DNA of 64,000 nt, taken from contig CM068586.1 in NCBI GenBank assembly GCA_035048485.1, positions 28,166,349-28,230,348 on the forward strand, read 5' to 3'. The translations under genes and the position numbers were made by a program. The notes beneath the pieces are model-generated. The model was not told the origin of the DNA. It did no database searches and saw only the letters and a program-made list of their open reading frames with translations. Shown here piece by piece: positions 11,641 to 23,760 of this stretch. This stretch comes from Pteria penguin. Lineage: Eukaryota; Mollusca; Bivalvia; Pterioida; Pteriidae. Positions within the stretch are counted from its first letter, which is position 1; each line of letters starts with the position of its first letter.

Positions 11641-12784
11641 GCATATTCTAGATCTAATAATCTATTCGTGGCACGATTTCATGATCTTCCTCACAGAACT
11701 ACACATCCATAAGAATCGGATATTTTTCATTTCTGTTTTTTGTTTCTTCATAAATAACTTCAGAAAGACTTCTCAAGTAAATCTCATATTTTTGAATTCG
11801 TAATGTAATAGAAATGTTATTAGATTTTCCTGTTTTCTCGTTAATATAAAAACTTTGCTGTTTCAAAGTTCAACGCTAAATGTAAAAACCGTGTTTATAA
11901 TGTCAAACAAAGCTTCTGCTGGAATACTGAACCTTTAAGGCATACAAGATATATCTGCTAATTACTCTTTGAGTAGTAATATCAATAGCGATGATTTAAT
12001 TGCATTAAGATTTTTAAATTTTATATAATTGTAGTAGAATATACGTCTGTACATGAAGGAGTCTCAACTCTACCACGAATTGTTAAGACATCTGACACAC
12101 CTACACACACACACTTACACACACACACACACACACACACACGCATAAATCAATTAGTATAAATGTACTTAAACTGTACAAAAATGAAATAAGATGACTT
12201 ACAAAAAAATCAACATCAATTATTAGGAGCCTCGTCCTTGAAAAAGTAACATTTTATTTTGTGTCTGATAAAAATTTTTATAGCATTAGTTTTTCCCTGT
12301 ATTGCGACATGTTTCACCATAAGTAAATTTTCAAATCATATTTCATACTGATAACGTTTTCATTTTTCAGAAATTTAATTTCATTTCAATGATTGTATAT
12401 TTTACACATTTCACTAGGAAGTGTAATGTGAATTTTTATAATGATAATCTAAACTTAACATCATGTTCAGCAACACTATATCAAATACTTCATACACTAA
12501 TAAGCTAAAATGCATTTTTGCAGAGACAAAAGATCGAGTTGTCAGCTATAATGTTTTGACCACCTCAAGTTCAGCGTGTAATGTGTTTACCGTTGTACGT
12601 CGTGACAAACATTATGAAACACTTACTTAAGGAGAACTGTAAATTCATGAAGGCATGCCTCTGCACAAAACCTAAATGATCGATTGATATGTTGAATAAA
12701 ACATGCCAGAGCAAATATATTCAAAATATTTCAGCGGGCCTGAAATATCTAAGGCAAAGCTACAGTAATCTGGTTAATTAAATT
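11641..12784. other. No gene seen
   Basis: AT-rich DNA containing only the CA repeat at 12101. Confidence 0.55.
12101..12142. repeat. (CA)n microsatellite
   Basis: A slightly interrupted CA dinucleotide run. Confidence 0.9.
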
Positions 12785-13060
12785 ATTAATCGAATATTGG
12801 TTTACGTCACTCCGCGATTATTTTACGTATATGGTGACGACATTTGCCTGATGCATTGCATACAAATTTAGAGATTTGCAACGGACCCACTCGAAGCAGT
12901 GAGGGATCTTTTACGTGTCACGCCTACCGTGACACGTGACCTCGGCTTTTACTGTCTCATCCGACAGACAGAACCCCGATGCGCCCGGGCGGGAGACAAA
13001 ACTGGGACCTCTCGATCACGAGCCGAGCACCTTACCCACTACGCCACACCGGCTTACAGT
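12785..13060 (-). mobile_element. tRNA-derived SINE, family B, full-length copy
   Basis: The minus strand begins AGCCGGTGTGGCGTAGTGGG (A-box) and continues through a degenerate B-box region (GAGAGGTCCCAGTTTTG). The body contains an internal inverted motif (CGTGTCACGG...CGTGACACG), and the tail runs into ATTCGATTAATAA. It is about 275 bp, and two frames across it are open by chance. Confidence 0.8.
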
Positions 13061-13754
13061 CATATGGATTTTCCTTATATATTATCTCTTGTTAAAAGAG
13101 AAAATAAAAATCTTACAAAACTTATTCCACAAATCAGGCATTCCGGATTCGATTCTCATGTTGCGCTTATAATTTCAATAGGCTAGTAATATCCTGTTGC
13201 CAACTCTCAATATGATTGAAATGTTGTGGAGTGACAAAACAAATTCGTTCAATCAACCAATCTCCATGAACATTTAGTCATTAAATGTTTTAACTATCAC
13301 AACCTATAGACACAATACAGAATAACAATGTTTTCCCCCTTAAGTATACGTTTCGACAGGACGTCATGAGTCAACAATGTTTTCCCCTTAAATATACATT
13401 TCGACATCGTTTTCGACGTTATATTATAACGAAGATTCTGCGAATCTTCACTTAATTACAATCATTGCTAATGGAATTTTGCCTACTTGTGAATAGTAAT
13501 TTGTGTCTGTAGAAAAAGAATATATATAAAAAAAATGATGGAGATATTATAAAAGGTTTTCTAAACAATATTTGTTAAATCAGGGTCGTGTATACCGTCC
13601 CCTTAGAATGTGACTGATACTAACCATGTATGTAGTTTATGATGTCCTTGTCGTCCCTGTTCTTTATGTAATAATAATAACAATTTGACATACATAATGT
13701 ATTTGTTTAGCGAAATATAAATGCTTCCAATTACTTCAAACTCTGGTGGTATGG
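13061..13754. other. No gene seen
   Basis: Contains a local near-duplication (CAATGTTTTCCCCCTTAAGT at 13327 and CAATGTTTTCCCCTTAAATA at 13375). Otherwise featureless. Confidence 0.5.
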
Positions 13755-15228
13755 AGCTAAATGAACGTCTGACCCAAATGCTAACAAATTGTGACATTTA
13801 ACTGGCTGCAACCGGCACATACGGTCAACATGGCTGTACAAAAGTTATGAAAAAAGTATGTTTGTTTCCTCACTATGCACAGTCTATAGATATTTAACAT
13901 TTGCTGCAGTTGACAAAATCATATAATTATATTTTAAATTTAAATTACTTAATTCCTTTACGACAATTTAGTGGTTTGTTAATTATTTGAATGGTTTTAT
14001 ACAACACTGATGCAAGTATATATGTATAATGTAAACACTTGCATATGTTATTACATTTCATAACATGATCCACCACGGTGTATAGGAGTGGAAGGGGTCT
14101 TTTATGGCTGATTCTTCCCGCTTCTTGCATCATCATTTAACCCAGTCTTCCATTTTCTACCCGAGTGGCATTCGCATAATTTTACTCCCCTCAATTTTAC
14201 ACATCTCCCCTGCATCCCACTCTCACTCATCGGTTCTCTGTTTCCCACCTCACTTTATAGATAAAATTAAATACAGAATCAGTATATAACATTCCATTTC
14301 TTGACTTCAGAAATCAGATTTATAAAGATAATTACATGTATAAGTGATAAGTTTGCTGGTCCAGGTTAAAAATAAAACCAAACTCACAATACAGCACGCT
14401 GATTTCTAAGCGCATGACAGTCTGGTGGTTAGCAAGCATGTTCGCATATGGATTGAAAAGTCGTTGTAGCCTATGTTGGAATCACTACGAAGGCTTAATA
14501 TATTTTTGGAAAACGGATATCTATTGATAAATTTGTGGGCCAAAACTTGATTTTCGTGTCAATTTGGTCATCAAAGATTGTATTTGTAAAATGTATTATA
14601 ATATATTTAACATCCGTAAGAGTAGGCTGTGTTCAGCTGGATGCGAGTTTATATTCTAAGTTTTCACTTGGGTGTACATTCACCTAAAGACTGCTAACAT
14701 TTCGCTGACATCACATCCCATCTGCTGGGGCAGATAAAAAGTAAAACATGTCGATTTTTGTCTTATATGGACTTAAATTTGTTAACGCCGCGAGCATATA
14801 TCTTTCACAAACACAACCTTTTAATAACACTCATTGGATTCGAACCCAGAATACTTTGACCGCCACCACAATCGCTACGTCGACATTTACTACTGGACTA
14901 TATGGGTGTTCAGGTAAAGTCGGGATAAATATGTGCTAATTACGGTATCTCACTGCGATGACGTCGACTTCCATTGTTTTCAATTATACTTAAAACCTGC
15001 CATCCGTCTCACATTGAATCGTTGCTGACGGACTATACTTCTGTTTGCGACTCCATGTTGTATTTATCGTGCCTTCAGTCAAATATCACGGTTGCATGAC
15101 TCCGCCTGTTTCTATTATACTGTGGGCGAGGGGTCTGTTATAGTATTTGAGTCAGACGTTCATTTATCATTCATGAAATATACGTGAAAAATCGAAACAT
15201 CTCGGATTTTAAAGGTTAGAAGCCAGCT
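13755..15228 (+). mobile_element. Inverted-repeat DNA element 1 (partial relative of element 2)
   Basis: The left 570 bases (shared TAAATGAACGTCTGACCCAA, GGTCAACATGGCTGTA, CATAACATGATCCACCAC) match 32737-33330. The right 210 bases (GGTTGCATGACTCCGCCTGT, inverted GTCAGACGTTCATTTA, AGAAGCCAG) match 35205-35437. The two inner inverted motifs face each other. Compared with element 2, the outer left terminus is missing, the 38-bp palindrome is absent from the right terminus, and the middle is different. No transposase is recognised. It is probably a non-autonomous DNA transposon. Confidence 0.6.
14800..14910 (-). other. tRNA-like sequence (pseudo-tRNA or SINE head)
   Basis: On the minus strand AACACCC and GAGTGTT can pair in six of seven positions as an acceptor stem. 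Between them are an A-box-like TAGTCCAGTAG and a perfect B-box GGGTTCGAATCC. The T stem and anticodon arm pair poorly, so it is probably a degenerate tRNA or SINE head, not a working tRNA. It sits inside inverted-repeat element 1. Confidence 0.35.
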
Positions 15229-15639
15229 TGAAGCAATCCAAATCGAATCATCTCAAATATATACGTGGACATAAGAAAAGGATTGAAGTAATAATCTCGA
15301 AGATCAAACATCTCCTGCATCTTTGTAAAACCCATACATTGTTTTCGGTAGATATTGTAGAATTATTTTAAGGTATAATCAAAGTATTGGAGACACGTAA
15401 ATCGGTGTTAAGCATAGTCGGAATAGATCTAAACCCAGAATACATTGTGTATAAAGCTATGTCATATTGTATAACAAAAGCCTCATTTCAACCATGGTAC
15501 TGCATCAGTGACGTTATTAGTTTACCACCTATCTATCCCTGGCTGAACGCTTTATCTGAAAGTTGTTTTGCGTTAGAACGAAGTAAACACGAAGATGTGC
15601 CTTGGTGGTTAATATGGAAATAAAAGGACATTCTCTAAC

Positions 15640-15930
15640 GCATCACTAGGCCTGTGGAGGAAGATCCCTCAAAACGACTTTGCAGTTTGAACTTGCTCTG
15701 ACATAACGTATTATGTCGGATATGCATAAGGCATAGGAAGGCGATGTGGAATACTGCTACTTACAAAGGGAATTCTGAAATGCTAAATAAAAGTCTTCAT
15801 GTTTGTTATGATTAAGGTGACAATCAATGTCGTGAGATACATGTTATCTAGAAACTGAGTAGAATTATTGTCCTCTGCGTTGTGTTTAGCTTCCAGTTTA
15901 CTTGTAATATATACTGCTGGGGCTGATATA
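15640..15930 (-). pseudogene. P2-type reverse transcriptase relic
   Basis: The minus strand lines up with the relic at 42340-42620 (shared GTTTGAACTTGCTCTGACAT versus GAACTCGCTCTGGCAC, and CATAATAAAC/GTCACG-type segments). It covers RT sequence downstream of the catalytic box. It is heavily decayed, with no useful open frame. Confidence 0.5.
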
Positions 15931-16004
15931 GGATTATTAAATGAAAGGACGTTCTTTATATATCTGCATACGAACCTGAACCTACCAGCTAATTGTATTG
16001 ATTG

Positions 16005-16262
16005 ATTAATCTATTGAATATTGTTTTACGTAACTCCACGATTATTTCGCGTATATGGTGACGGCACTAGCCTAATGCATTGCATAAAAGTTTATACCTT
16101 GCAACGGACCCACCAGAAGCAATGAGGGACTTTCACGGGCCACATCTACCGTGACACGGGACCTGAATTTTCACTGTCTCATTCAAAAGACAGAACAAAA
16201 CTATGCCCAAGGACCTCTAGGTCAAGAGCCGAACACCTTATCCACTGAGCCACACCGGCTTC
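16005..16262 (-). mobile_element. tRNA-derived SINE, family B, copy 3
   Basis: It is homologous end to end to 12785-13060, with more substitutions (head AGCCGGTGTGGCTCAGTGG). It abuts a P2 retroelement fragment at 16262. Confidence 0.8.
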
Positions 16263-16455
16263 GAGCTAATTGTATCGTAGATACATAAGGATCCATATTT
16301 GATTGATACCACTTCCATTGTGATTTAATTTCCGTGTGCTGACACGCGAAATATAGAAAAGAAATACTTGGTTATCAATAGCCTCTGAAAAAGAATGTAA
16401 ATAGGAATAAATATGGTTTCCTCCAGTCGAATGTAAGCCTAATTCTATCACTAGA
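16262..16455 (-). mobile_element. P2/P1 RT N-terminal fragment
   Basis: A short frame reads SGINQIWILM, corresponding to SGINQMWILKN in the P1 copy ending near 60135. Only the upstream part of the RT is left. It directly abuts SINE family B copy 3. Confidence 0.45.
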
Positions 16456-17854
16456 CTGCGATATTAATATATCCCCTCCTGGTATGTTCATGTACAGTTA
16501 TCCGAAGCTTTTTCTGCTGGTGAAATAATATAACGCTTTAGAAGAAATATACGTTTTCTTGTCACAGAGACTCTTGAGAGAAAGTCGAAACTGGTGTTAA
16601 AAGAGTGTTTTAGCTTCTTCAGTTTAATATAAAATAGAGTAAAAGAGACATCGGACTTAGCTGTATAGACGCCACGGGCAAGTAAAATAAAAAGAAAAGT
16701 GGTCTTAAATACAACTTGATTGACTATTGCCATACCAATTGACCGTCCTAAGTCAGTGTTCCAAATGAAAGTCAGTATCAGAATTAATGTAAAGTTTTTG
16801 CGATATATACGGGAAACATGAATTAAAAAGAACGTGTTCAGCGAAAAATGTGTTGTCGTCAAATTTTTTTCTATTGCATATATGCGATTAGTAGCATGTT
16901 GCTATGATATTTGTAAGTAGTAAATCATAGGTATATTATTTTTGCTCGTCGATATTGTTTGGTTATTACGTAATTTTGTCTTTAACTTAAAAGATAAATA
17001 TCGTAACGACAGCTTTTCTTCTGATTAAATGTATGAAAATGAAGATCTTAAAGGAAACGAACGAAAATGAATTGTGCACACTCAAAAATAAAAAAAAACC
17101 AAAAAACAAAAAAACAAAACAAAACAAAAAAAGAAAAGAAAAAAAAAATTAGAATAGTCCAAATCGGACACTTCTTCATTAAGCTATATATAATGCACGC
17201 TTATTTGAATATGAATTGGGCGTTGAAATTAAAAACAAATATTCAATAGTTTTGGAAATAATATTCTGTGAGAAAATACCAAACATAAACAAACAAAAAC
17301 AAACAAAACAAAACAATAATAAACAGACAAAAACATGCTAATTGATTTATTGGTTATAATTTTAAGCGTTATTTTCAATGAACAAAGATATTTTTCGAGG
17401 ATATGGATTCCCATATGTTAATGACATGCTGTTCATCTGATGTCTGAAGTTATATGAATAGAACATAATTATGATTTACATTATATCAATTCCAGTCCAC
17501 AATACCAAGTAAGATAACGTAGAGCTTACTAATATTAAATGACGACAAATTCACATTAACCAGGAATAGCGATATTTTGTTTTTTGTCAGCTTAGCTTTA
17601 CCATATAGATCTCTCCTAGACCTCCAGCAGAAAGCGTACTGGTTACAATAATAATAATAAGAAGAAGAAAAATTCTGTATGATTCAAAATCTTCAACTGT
17701 AGTTCTCAAACTACTCTTTGTAAATTTTTAAGTGCAAAAAAGAATATGAAACACCGATCATTCCTACATTTTAATCCAATGTTTAAATGCACATTTCACA
17801 CTGCATTTCCAACTAATGGAAACGATCTTTAACGAATGATTTCCTAAGCTTTAA
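16456..17854. other. No gene seen
   Basis: AT-rich with A-rich tracts near 17085-17150 and 17280-17330. A 124-codon minus frame at 16488-16862 spans a P2 module 3 scrap near 16735 and is not credible. Confidence 0.5.
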
Positions 17855-17965
17855 CAGGTGTTGCAGGACTTTTTAAGCTGTTGTTATATGCAAGCAGAGG
17901 ATGCTTACTCCTTCCGGGCACCTGATCTCACCTCAATTTAACTGGGATTCGCATTTGTCTGAATA
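17855..17965 (+). mobile_element. P2 retroelement, 3' flank fragment
   Basis: It contains TGTTGCAGGACTTTTTAAGC, GGGCACCTGATCTCACCTC and GGATTCGCATTTGTCTGAAT, all shared with 19540, 43895 and 55610. Confidence 0.7.
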
Positions 17966-18799
17966 TGACATACAGATGAGTGCAGTCCTAATATAACATG
18001 CACGTTTACGTGAAAAGCTGTCAAGAGGATTGCATTAACACGCGTGCCAGGACTGCTCGACCGGACCGGACCGGACCTGCGCTCTTCGGGTTAACGCTTT
18101 AATGTGATGCTTTCCCGTGTGCTCTCTGTCCACATACTAAATTCTTTCTATGCAGTGCAGTGGTTCGGATGGAGCAATAAAATGGATCTGATTTAATCAC
18201 CGAGAATGTCAACAGGTATACATGAATTACATGTAATGTTAAAATGACACCCCTCATTAAGGGTTTTATATGTAATGTAACAACTGAAATTACCGTGTAG
18301 ACATGAAATAAGGATTAATGAAAACTTTTTCAGATCAAACTTACGTCACTAGCTGAATTTCATTATATTCAATGATCGGAAATTGCATCCAATATACATA
18401 AAATTTATTCAGTAACACGGATGGGGTTTCTATAATTCTTAATATTTCATTTACACTTGTATATGTTCTTATATGTATATATACAATGCATATAGCGGTT
18501 TTCCCTCAGATCCTTCTACATTAACATTTGATTATCGGTTCCAGGTTGTAAACAAGCGAACTTGGTAGCCCCGGTATTGGCTGCTAGAGTGTAGATGTTT
18601 CGATTCTCCGGAAAGAAGAGAGAGGAACAGTTATTAGCTTTGTCAGACGTTCTCTGCTTTCTTATTTGCATCAGTATGATAACCTTCCCAGCAGTTGAAT
18701 ACATAATCTCTAAGCCACATTTGCTGGAGTTTCTATTTCGAAGAAAGTATCTGTTGATTATTTTAAATGTAGTACGTATTAGATATTGAAGTGAATTCA
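17966..18799. other. No gene seen
   Basis: Includes a CCGGA pentamer repeat near 18058-18076 in a GC-richer patch. No coding signal. Confidence 0.5.
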
Positions 18800-19045
18800 C
18801 CGCACTCAGTTGCAATATTTCAAACCAAGTATATCAAAACTCATATGTTCAATACCTGAATACCCTGTGCCTTTTCAACAATACGTGTCCAGCGGAATTT
18901 CCCATCCCATTTCCTACGGTGATCTAGTGTGCAAACTAAGGAGGGTCAAAGTTTCCGATAATATCATATCAGCGGGTTCTAAATTTATTAAACACATTCG
19001 ACATCGACGGTATGACCCCGAGATGATCGCTAAGCCCATGAGCAT
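18800..19045 (+). mobile_element. P2 retroelement, module 2 fragment (YGDLV..KLRRV segment)
   Basis: An open stretch reads FQQYVSSGISHPISYGDLV, then KLRRVKVSDN and RHRRYDPEMIAK, ending at a stop. The same peptide order is seen at 19735 and 47790-47650, so this is a conserved coding part of P2. I recall similar peptides from other invertebrate genomes but cannot name the domain. Confidence 0.7.
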
Positions 19046-19534
19046 TTAGCGCACCTAAATTTATACTCGTATATATGTTGTTACATGTATTTTTATTGTC
19101 TTCTGAAACTTTACTATTCTTTCTGTGGACTTTCAGAGCCAATTCGATATTTGATAGCACACACAAACATCCATATCTATAAAATTGCTTGGTAATAGTT
19201 AGATAGTTTCCTTTGATCATAGAGGTATGATAGAATGAAGTCCTCATCATCGCTATCCGATACAGACTCGTTTAAAATGAGCTCTGCCTTAATTAATATA
19301 GTAATTGCACCTAAACATTAAAATAATTAAGACTAAAATTCATACAAATTTTATGATAAACGTGACGATTTTGGATTTCCTATTGTAAATTTCCCTTATT
19401 AGGACGGTAATGTTCTTAGACTCATATTCTTATATAGTGAAGTAGGTTAGATTTCACACAGCTTGCACAAACAGTTTCAACTTTCATACAAAAAATACAA
19501 ATAACTTTGAAACTTTTAATTACGGGATACAGGT

Positions 19535-20010
19535 ATCAAAATTCTTGTTGCAGGAGGTTGAGACGGGTGTTGTATGCAACTAGGGGACGCTTACTCCTCC
19601 CGGCCACCTGGTCTCACCGCGATTTAATTGGGGTTCGCAGTCGTGTGTATATTACACTATACACGATATTGTCCTTTTATTCCATGGACTATGAGATATG
19701 GTGTACCCTTCGGTACTTCTTCGTTTTTTACTTTCAACAATATGTATTCAGTGGAATTTGACATCCCATTTTCTACGGTCATCTTGTGCACAATCTAAGG
19801 TTGGTCAAATGTTTCTATGATTTTATTCGTCGGGAAACGCATTCGGCATCGAAAATTTGAAACGAAGATCATCAAAAAGACAATAAAGTCCTGTATTAGG
19901 CCTTTCTATACCGTTACTTTAACTTGAACGCTTCACTCTGACTTACACGGCTGTGGATATTGTATTACGAGCCTTGTTGAAACCTTTGGTCCTGGCTAAT
20001 CACTACCTAA
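19535..20010 (+). mobile_element. P2 retroelement, 3' flank joined to module 2
   Basis: TGCAGGAGGTTGAGACGGGT leads through CCGGCCACCTGGTCTCACCG and ATGGACTATGAGATATGGTG into an open frame reading TLRYFFVFYFQQYVFSG. After a frameshift the module-2 tail TGTATTAGGCCTTTCTATAC follows. It shows that the two parts are contiguous in P2. Confidence 0.7.
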
Positions 20011-20299
20011 CAACTTTATTTTGAATTTCGCTTTTCGTACGCCACGTCTTTAAAACCGGTAAACAAAGACAGAAAATTGTTAAAAAGACATTATAATGTC
20101 TGACAAAGACACAAAGTCTGATTTCACAAGAGCTTAAAATTCCTGACATGCAAATCCGTTGCAATATGTGAAACGTCATATTTTAAAGTTGCAACATGTT
20201 TGCCAGTATTACACTTTTTCTTTAAGATTTCTTTTTAAGGATCCCGCTCGTGAGTTTAAAAAATTCCTGTTTTCATCTTCAGTTTTAGATGTAGTTGAA

Positions 20300-20770
20300 T
20301 AATAGTTACTCGAGAAGAGGTGGTAATCAATTTTGGATACAAAAAAGAACTCAAAATTTGTCAACGGTGAAATATATCAAGTCTTATAAAGGTGGGCCCT
20401 TAAACCGGTTAATCAACTCAGTGTCTTTTGTTACTCAGCTAAGTCGGTATCGTGTCTGTCGTTCAATCAATATTTTTGGTAATCTAATTACATGCATTTC
20501 GTTACTTAATTATCTTATTGTAAATCTCTGCCCTATAAAATCAACTGGTATAAGCTTTGATTATAAATTCAGACATGTTGATGAAATAATGTCTATGAAT
20601 AATAAACATTCTGATACATATGTACATGTAATACATCCGAACCAAATCGAACTTAAAGTGCATCAGAATCCAGTTCTAGCGCTTCGTATCTGATCTTCCA
20701 CTGAATATTGACCGAGACGGAAAACTTACTATTTCACTATATGATCTCTCAATTGATTCGATACACCAGA
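20300..20770 (+). pseudogene. P2-type reverse transcriptase relic with degraded active site
   Basis: An open frame of about 130 codons carries GGNQFWI near its start, then FDYKFRHVDEIMSMNNKHSD where other copies have FRYIDD, so the catalytic box reads HVDE. IELKV follows, and after a frameshift DRDGKLTISLYD. The RT middle (GIPMG box) is lost. It is inactive. Confidence 0.65.
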
Positions 20771-21287
20771 GCCTTTTCACTCTATGATTCCTTTAATTTC
20801 AGAAACAAGCTACTGCGTGAACAGTTACAATTACAATGAAACAGAAACGCCGCGTTTGTAGTCTACACTCCACAACCTTTATGGTCGCTATAAAAACCTT
20901 ACACTTATCAGAATCCTTGTGTCTGACATATTCACGTCCTTAATTGATCGTAGTCTTTGTAGACCGGTTTGACTTTGGTCATACTATATCACACATTTTA
21001 CTTACGACTTTTTACCAATTATGAGCACGGTAATACCTTTACTACCCAGTCTGACTACGAGCTATTATAGCTCAATCTTATTGCATTAGCAGAGAATACT
21101 TACCCATTTTAATATAATCTGCACAATATACACGAAACTCAACATGCATGAACCCAGGATAAATATGTACTATCTTAAGCTACTACGTTTAACAATAGAT
21201 CCTTTAATGTCCTTCAAAGGGAAGTCTAATATAAGTAATAAAAGACAAACACTCAGTTACACAAATTTTCAGTCACCTGGCCTTCAT

Positions 21288-22430
<1,143 letters not shown>

Positions 22431-22769
22431 CTAGTAGATGGCGGGGCTTGACATTGAGAAAATCGTTTTATATAACAGTTTCTTCTTCGTGTCCTTGGCC
22501 GTACATAGAATGGCTTTTATTATTACCTCAGAAACAATACTGAAATGCAATCCAATTTTTAACAAAATATCTAGCCTAATATATTCGAGAACCTCTTTAA
22601 TTAAGAAACCATTTAATTCAACAACTCGTATAATACGTCTTGTGTCTACTTCAATTATTCCCTGGACACAAATGATGCAGTTCGTGATAAAGCACCATTG
22701 AACATAATGACTTGAAAGCTGATGTGTTTGTTCCATAGCCTCTCGTATTGAATGCGTAAGAATACACAT
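22431..22769 (-). CDS. Unassigned ORF, 112 codons
   Basis: An ATG-to-stop frame of 112 codons rich in I, L and V (part reads EVDTRRIIRVVELNGFLIKE) lies about 560 bases downstream, on the same strand, of the candidate exon at 23329-23500. The opposite strand is also open for 87 codons over much of the same bases. That double openness means at least one, possibly both, is by chance. I recognise no family and see no membrane or catalytic signature strong enough to assign a role. Confidence 0.2.
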   Translation of the reverse strand: MCILTHSIREAMEQTHQLSSHYVQWCFITNCIICVQGIIEVDTRRIIRVVELNGFLIKEVLEYIRLDILLKIGLHFSIVSEVIIKAILCTAKDTKKKLLYKTIFSMSSPAIY

Positions 22770-23328
22770 TTTGATACCTCAAATAAAGATCGCACATAGA
22801 GCACTTTTAGATGTAGGATAGATAGATAAAATGATAGAGTTAAATCATAATATGGTATGATTCATGGATTGCATTACGACTTATGTCGATTAAGACATTA
22901 CCAATTACTCGAAGCTGCAATTTCATACTGTGCGTTACGATTTTTTTAAATTATCAAAATAACGAGGAATGCTTTTAACATGTGAACTAATAATTGTGAA
23001 ACTCAAAATATTAATTTTGAATGCTGCAAACCTCCATTGAAAATACAATTTTACAATTTCTTGTCAATTTTATACGAAATGTTGACAACAGTGACTCGTA
23101 TAGGAATTTGCTATAATATGAAACAGCAAATCGACATTGGTTTTTAGAAACAATTTAATACTATGGGATAAGATGTAGTCAAACAACAAGTATTATAGGT
23201 CTGAAACTATGTAAGAAGTGTGTATTATGAAGAATTGCGTCATGCAGACTAGACTAAAAACTACTATATGCATTATACAATATGTATATATTTTCAATAG
23301 ATGGTTTGAAATAATGAAATCAGCTTAC

Positions 23329-23500
23329 CTAGTGCAGTAAATATAAAGTAGTGATAGTAAAATTCCAATTAATCATTGTCGACAGGATTGATCCAGATCT
23401 ACTCCACAAAGAACGTTGGATAGGTTTCTGCACAATAGCTTCAAAAGAATCTCCATTCCGATTGGAAGATATGTATACTTCATCAATCGATTCCACATTG
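23329..23500 (-). CDS. Candidate coding exon of an unknown gene
   Basis: On the minus strand this 172-base stretch is bordered by TTCTGTATTACAG (acceptor) and GTAAGC (donor). One frame is open for 56 codons after a leading single base and reads NVESIDEVYISSNRNGD and so on to LYLLH, then TAG as the last three exon bases. A second frame beginning at an ATG two bases in is open for about 41 codons. I do not recognise either. Composition is more protein-like than the surroundings. The stop lying exactly against the GTAAGC donor is odd: it may be a last coding exon followed by a 3'UTR intron, or the splice sites may be chance. No neighbouring exon was identified. Confidence 0.3.
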
Positions 23501-23687
23501 CTGTAATACAGAAATGCCGTTTACTGTAAGTCGAATACTACCCGTGTCAGTTTTTCATCCTTGAAATATTAATAAGTCTTTGTAACCTGCTCCTAAAATT
23601 AATGTATAATATATACGATGAATGAATTAAAATGTCTATCATGTTTTCTTATTATTTAGCATTATAATAGTTAATATATGGTGGCGT

Positions 23688-23760
23688 CGAGGGTTTTACT
23701 GAGGAAACTGGAGAAAGGAAAATCCTACAAGCGAAAACATAAGATTTTTCAGGCGATCTG
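23688..23760 (-). repeat. Possible dispersed repeat fragment
   Basis: On the minus strand the run CCAGTTTCCTCAGTAAAACC followed by CTCGACGCCACC resembles a phrase common in invertebrate repeats, by memory only. No second copy is present in this window. Confidence 0.25.

Noticed and set aside
12899..13186. Two overlapping plus-strand frames of 78 and 95 codons
   Set aside because: They lie in the antisense of SINE family B and break in the second copy.
16488..16862. 124-codon minus-strand frame
   Set aside because: It spans a P2 module 3 scrap, with AT-driven composition and no family resemblance.
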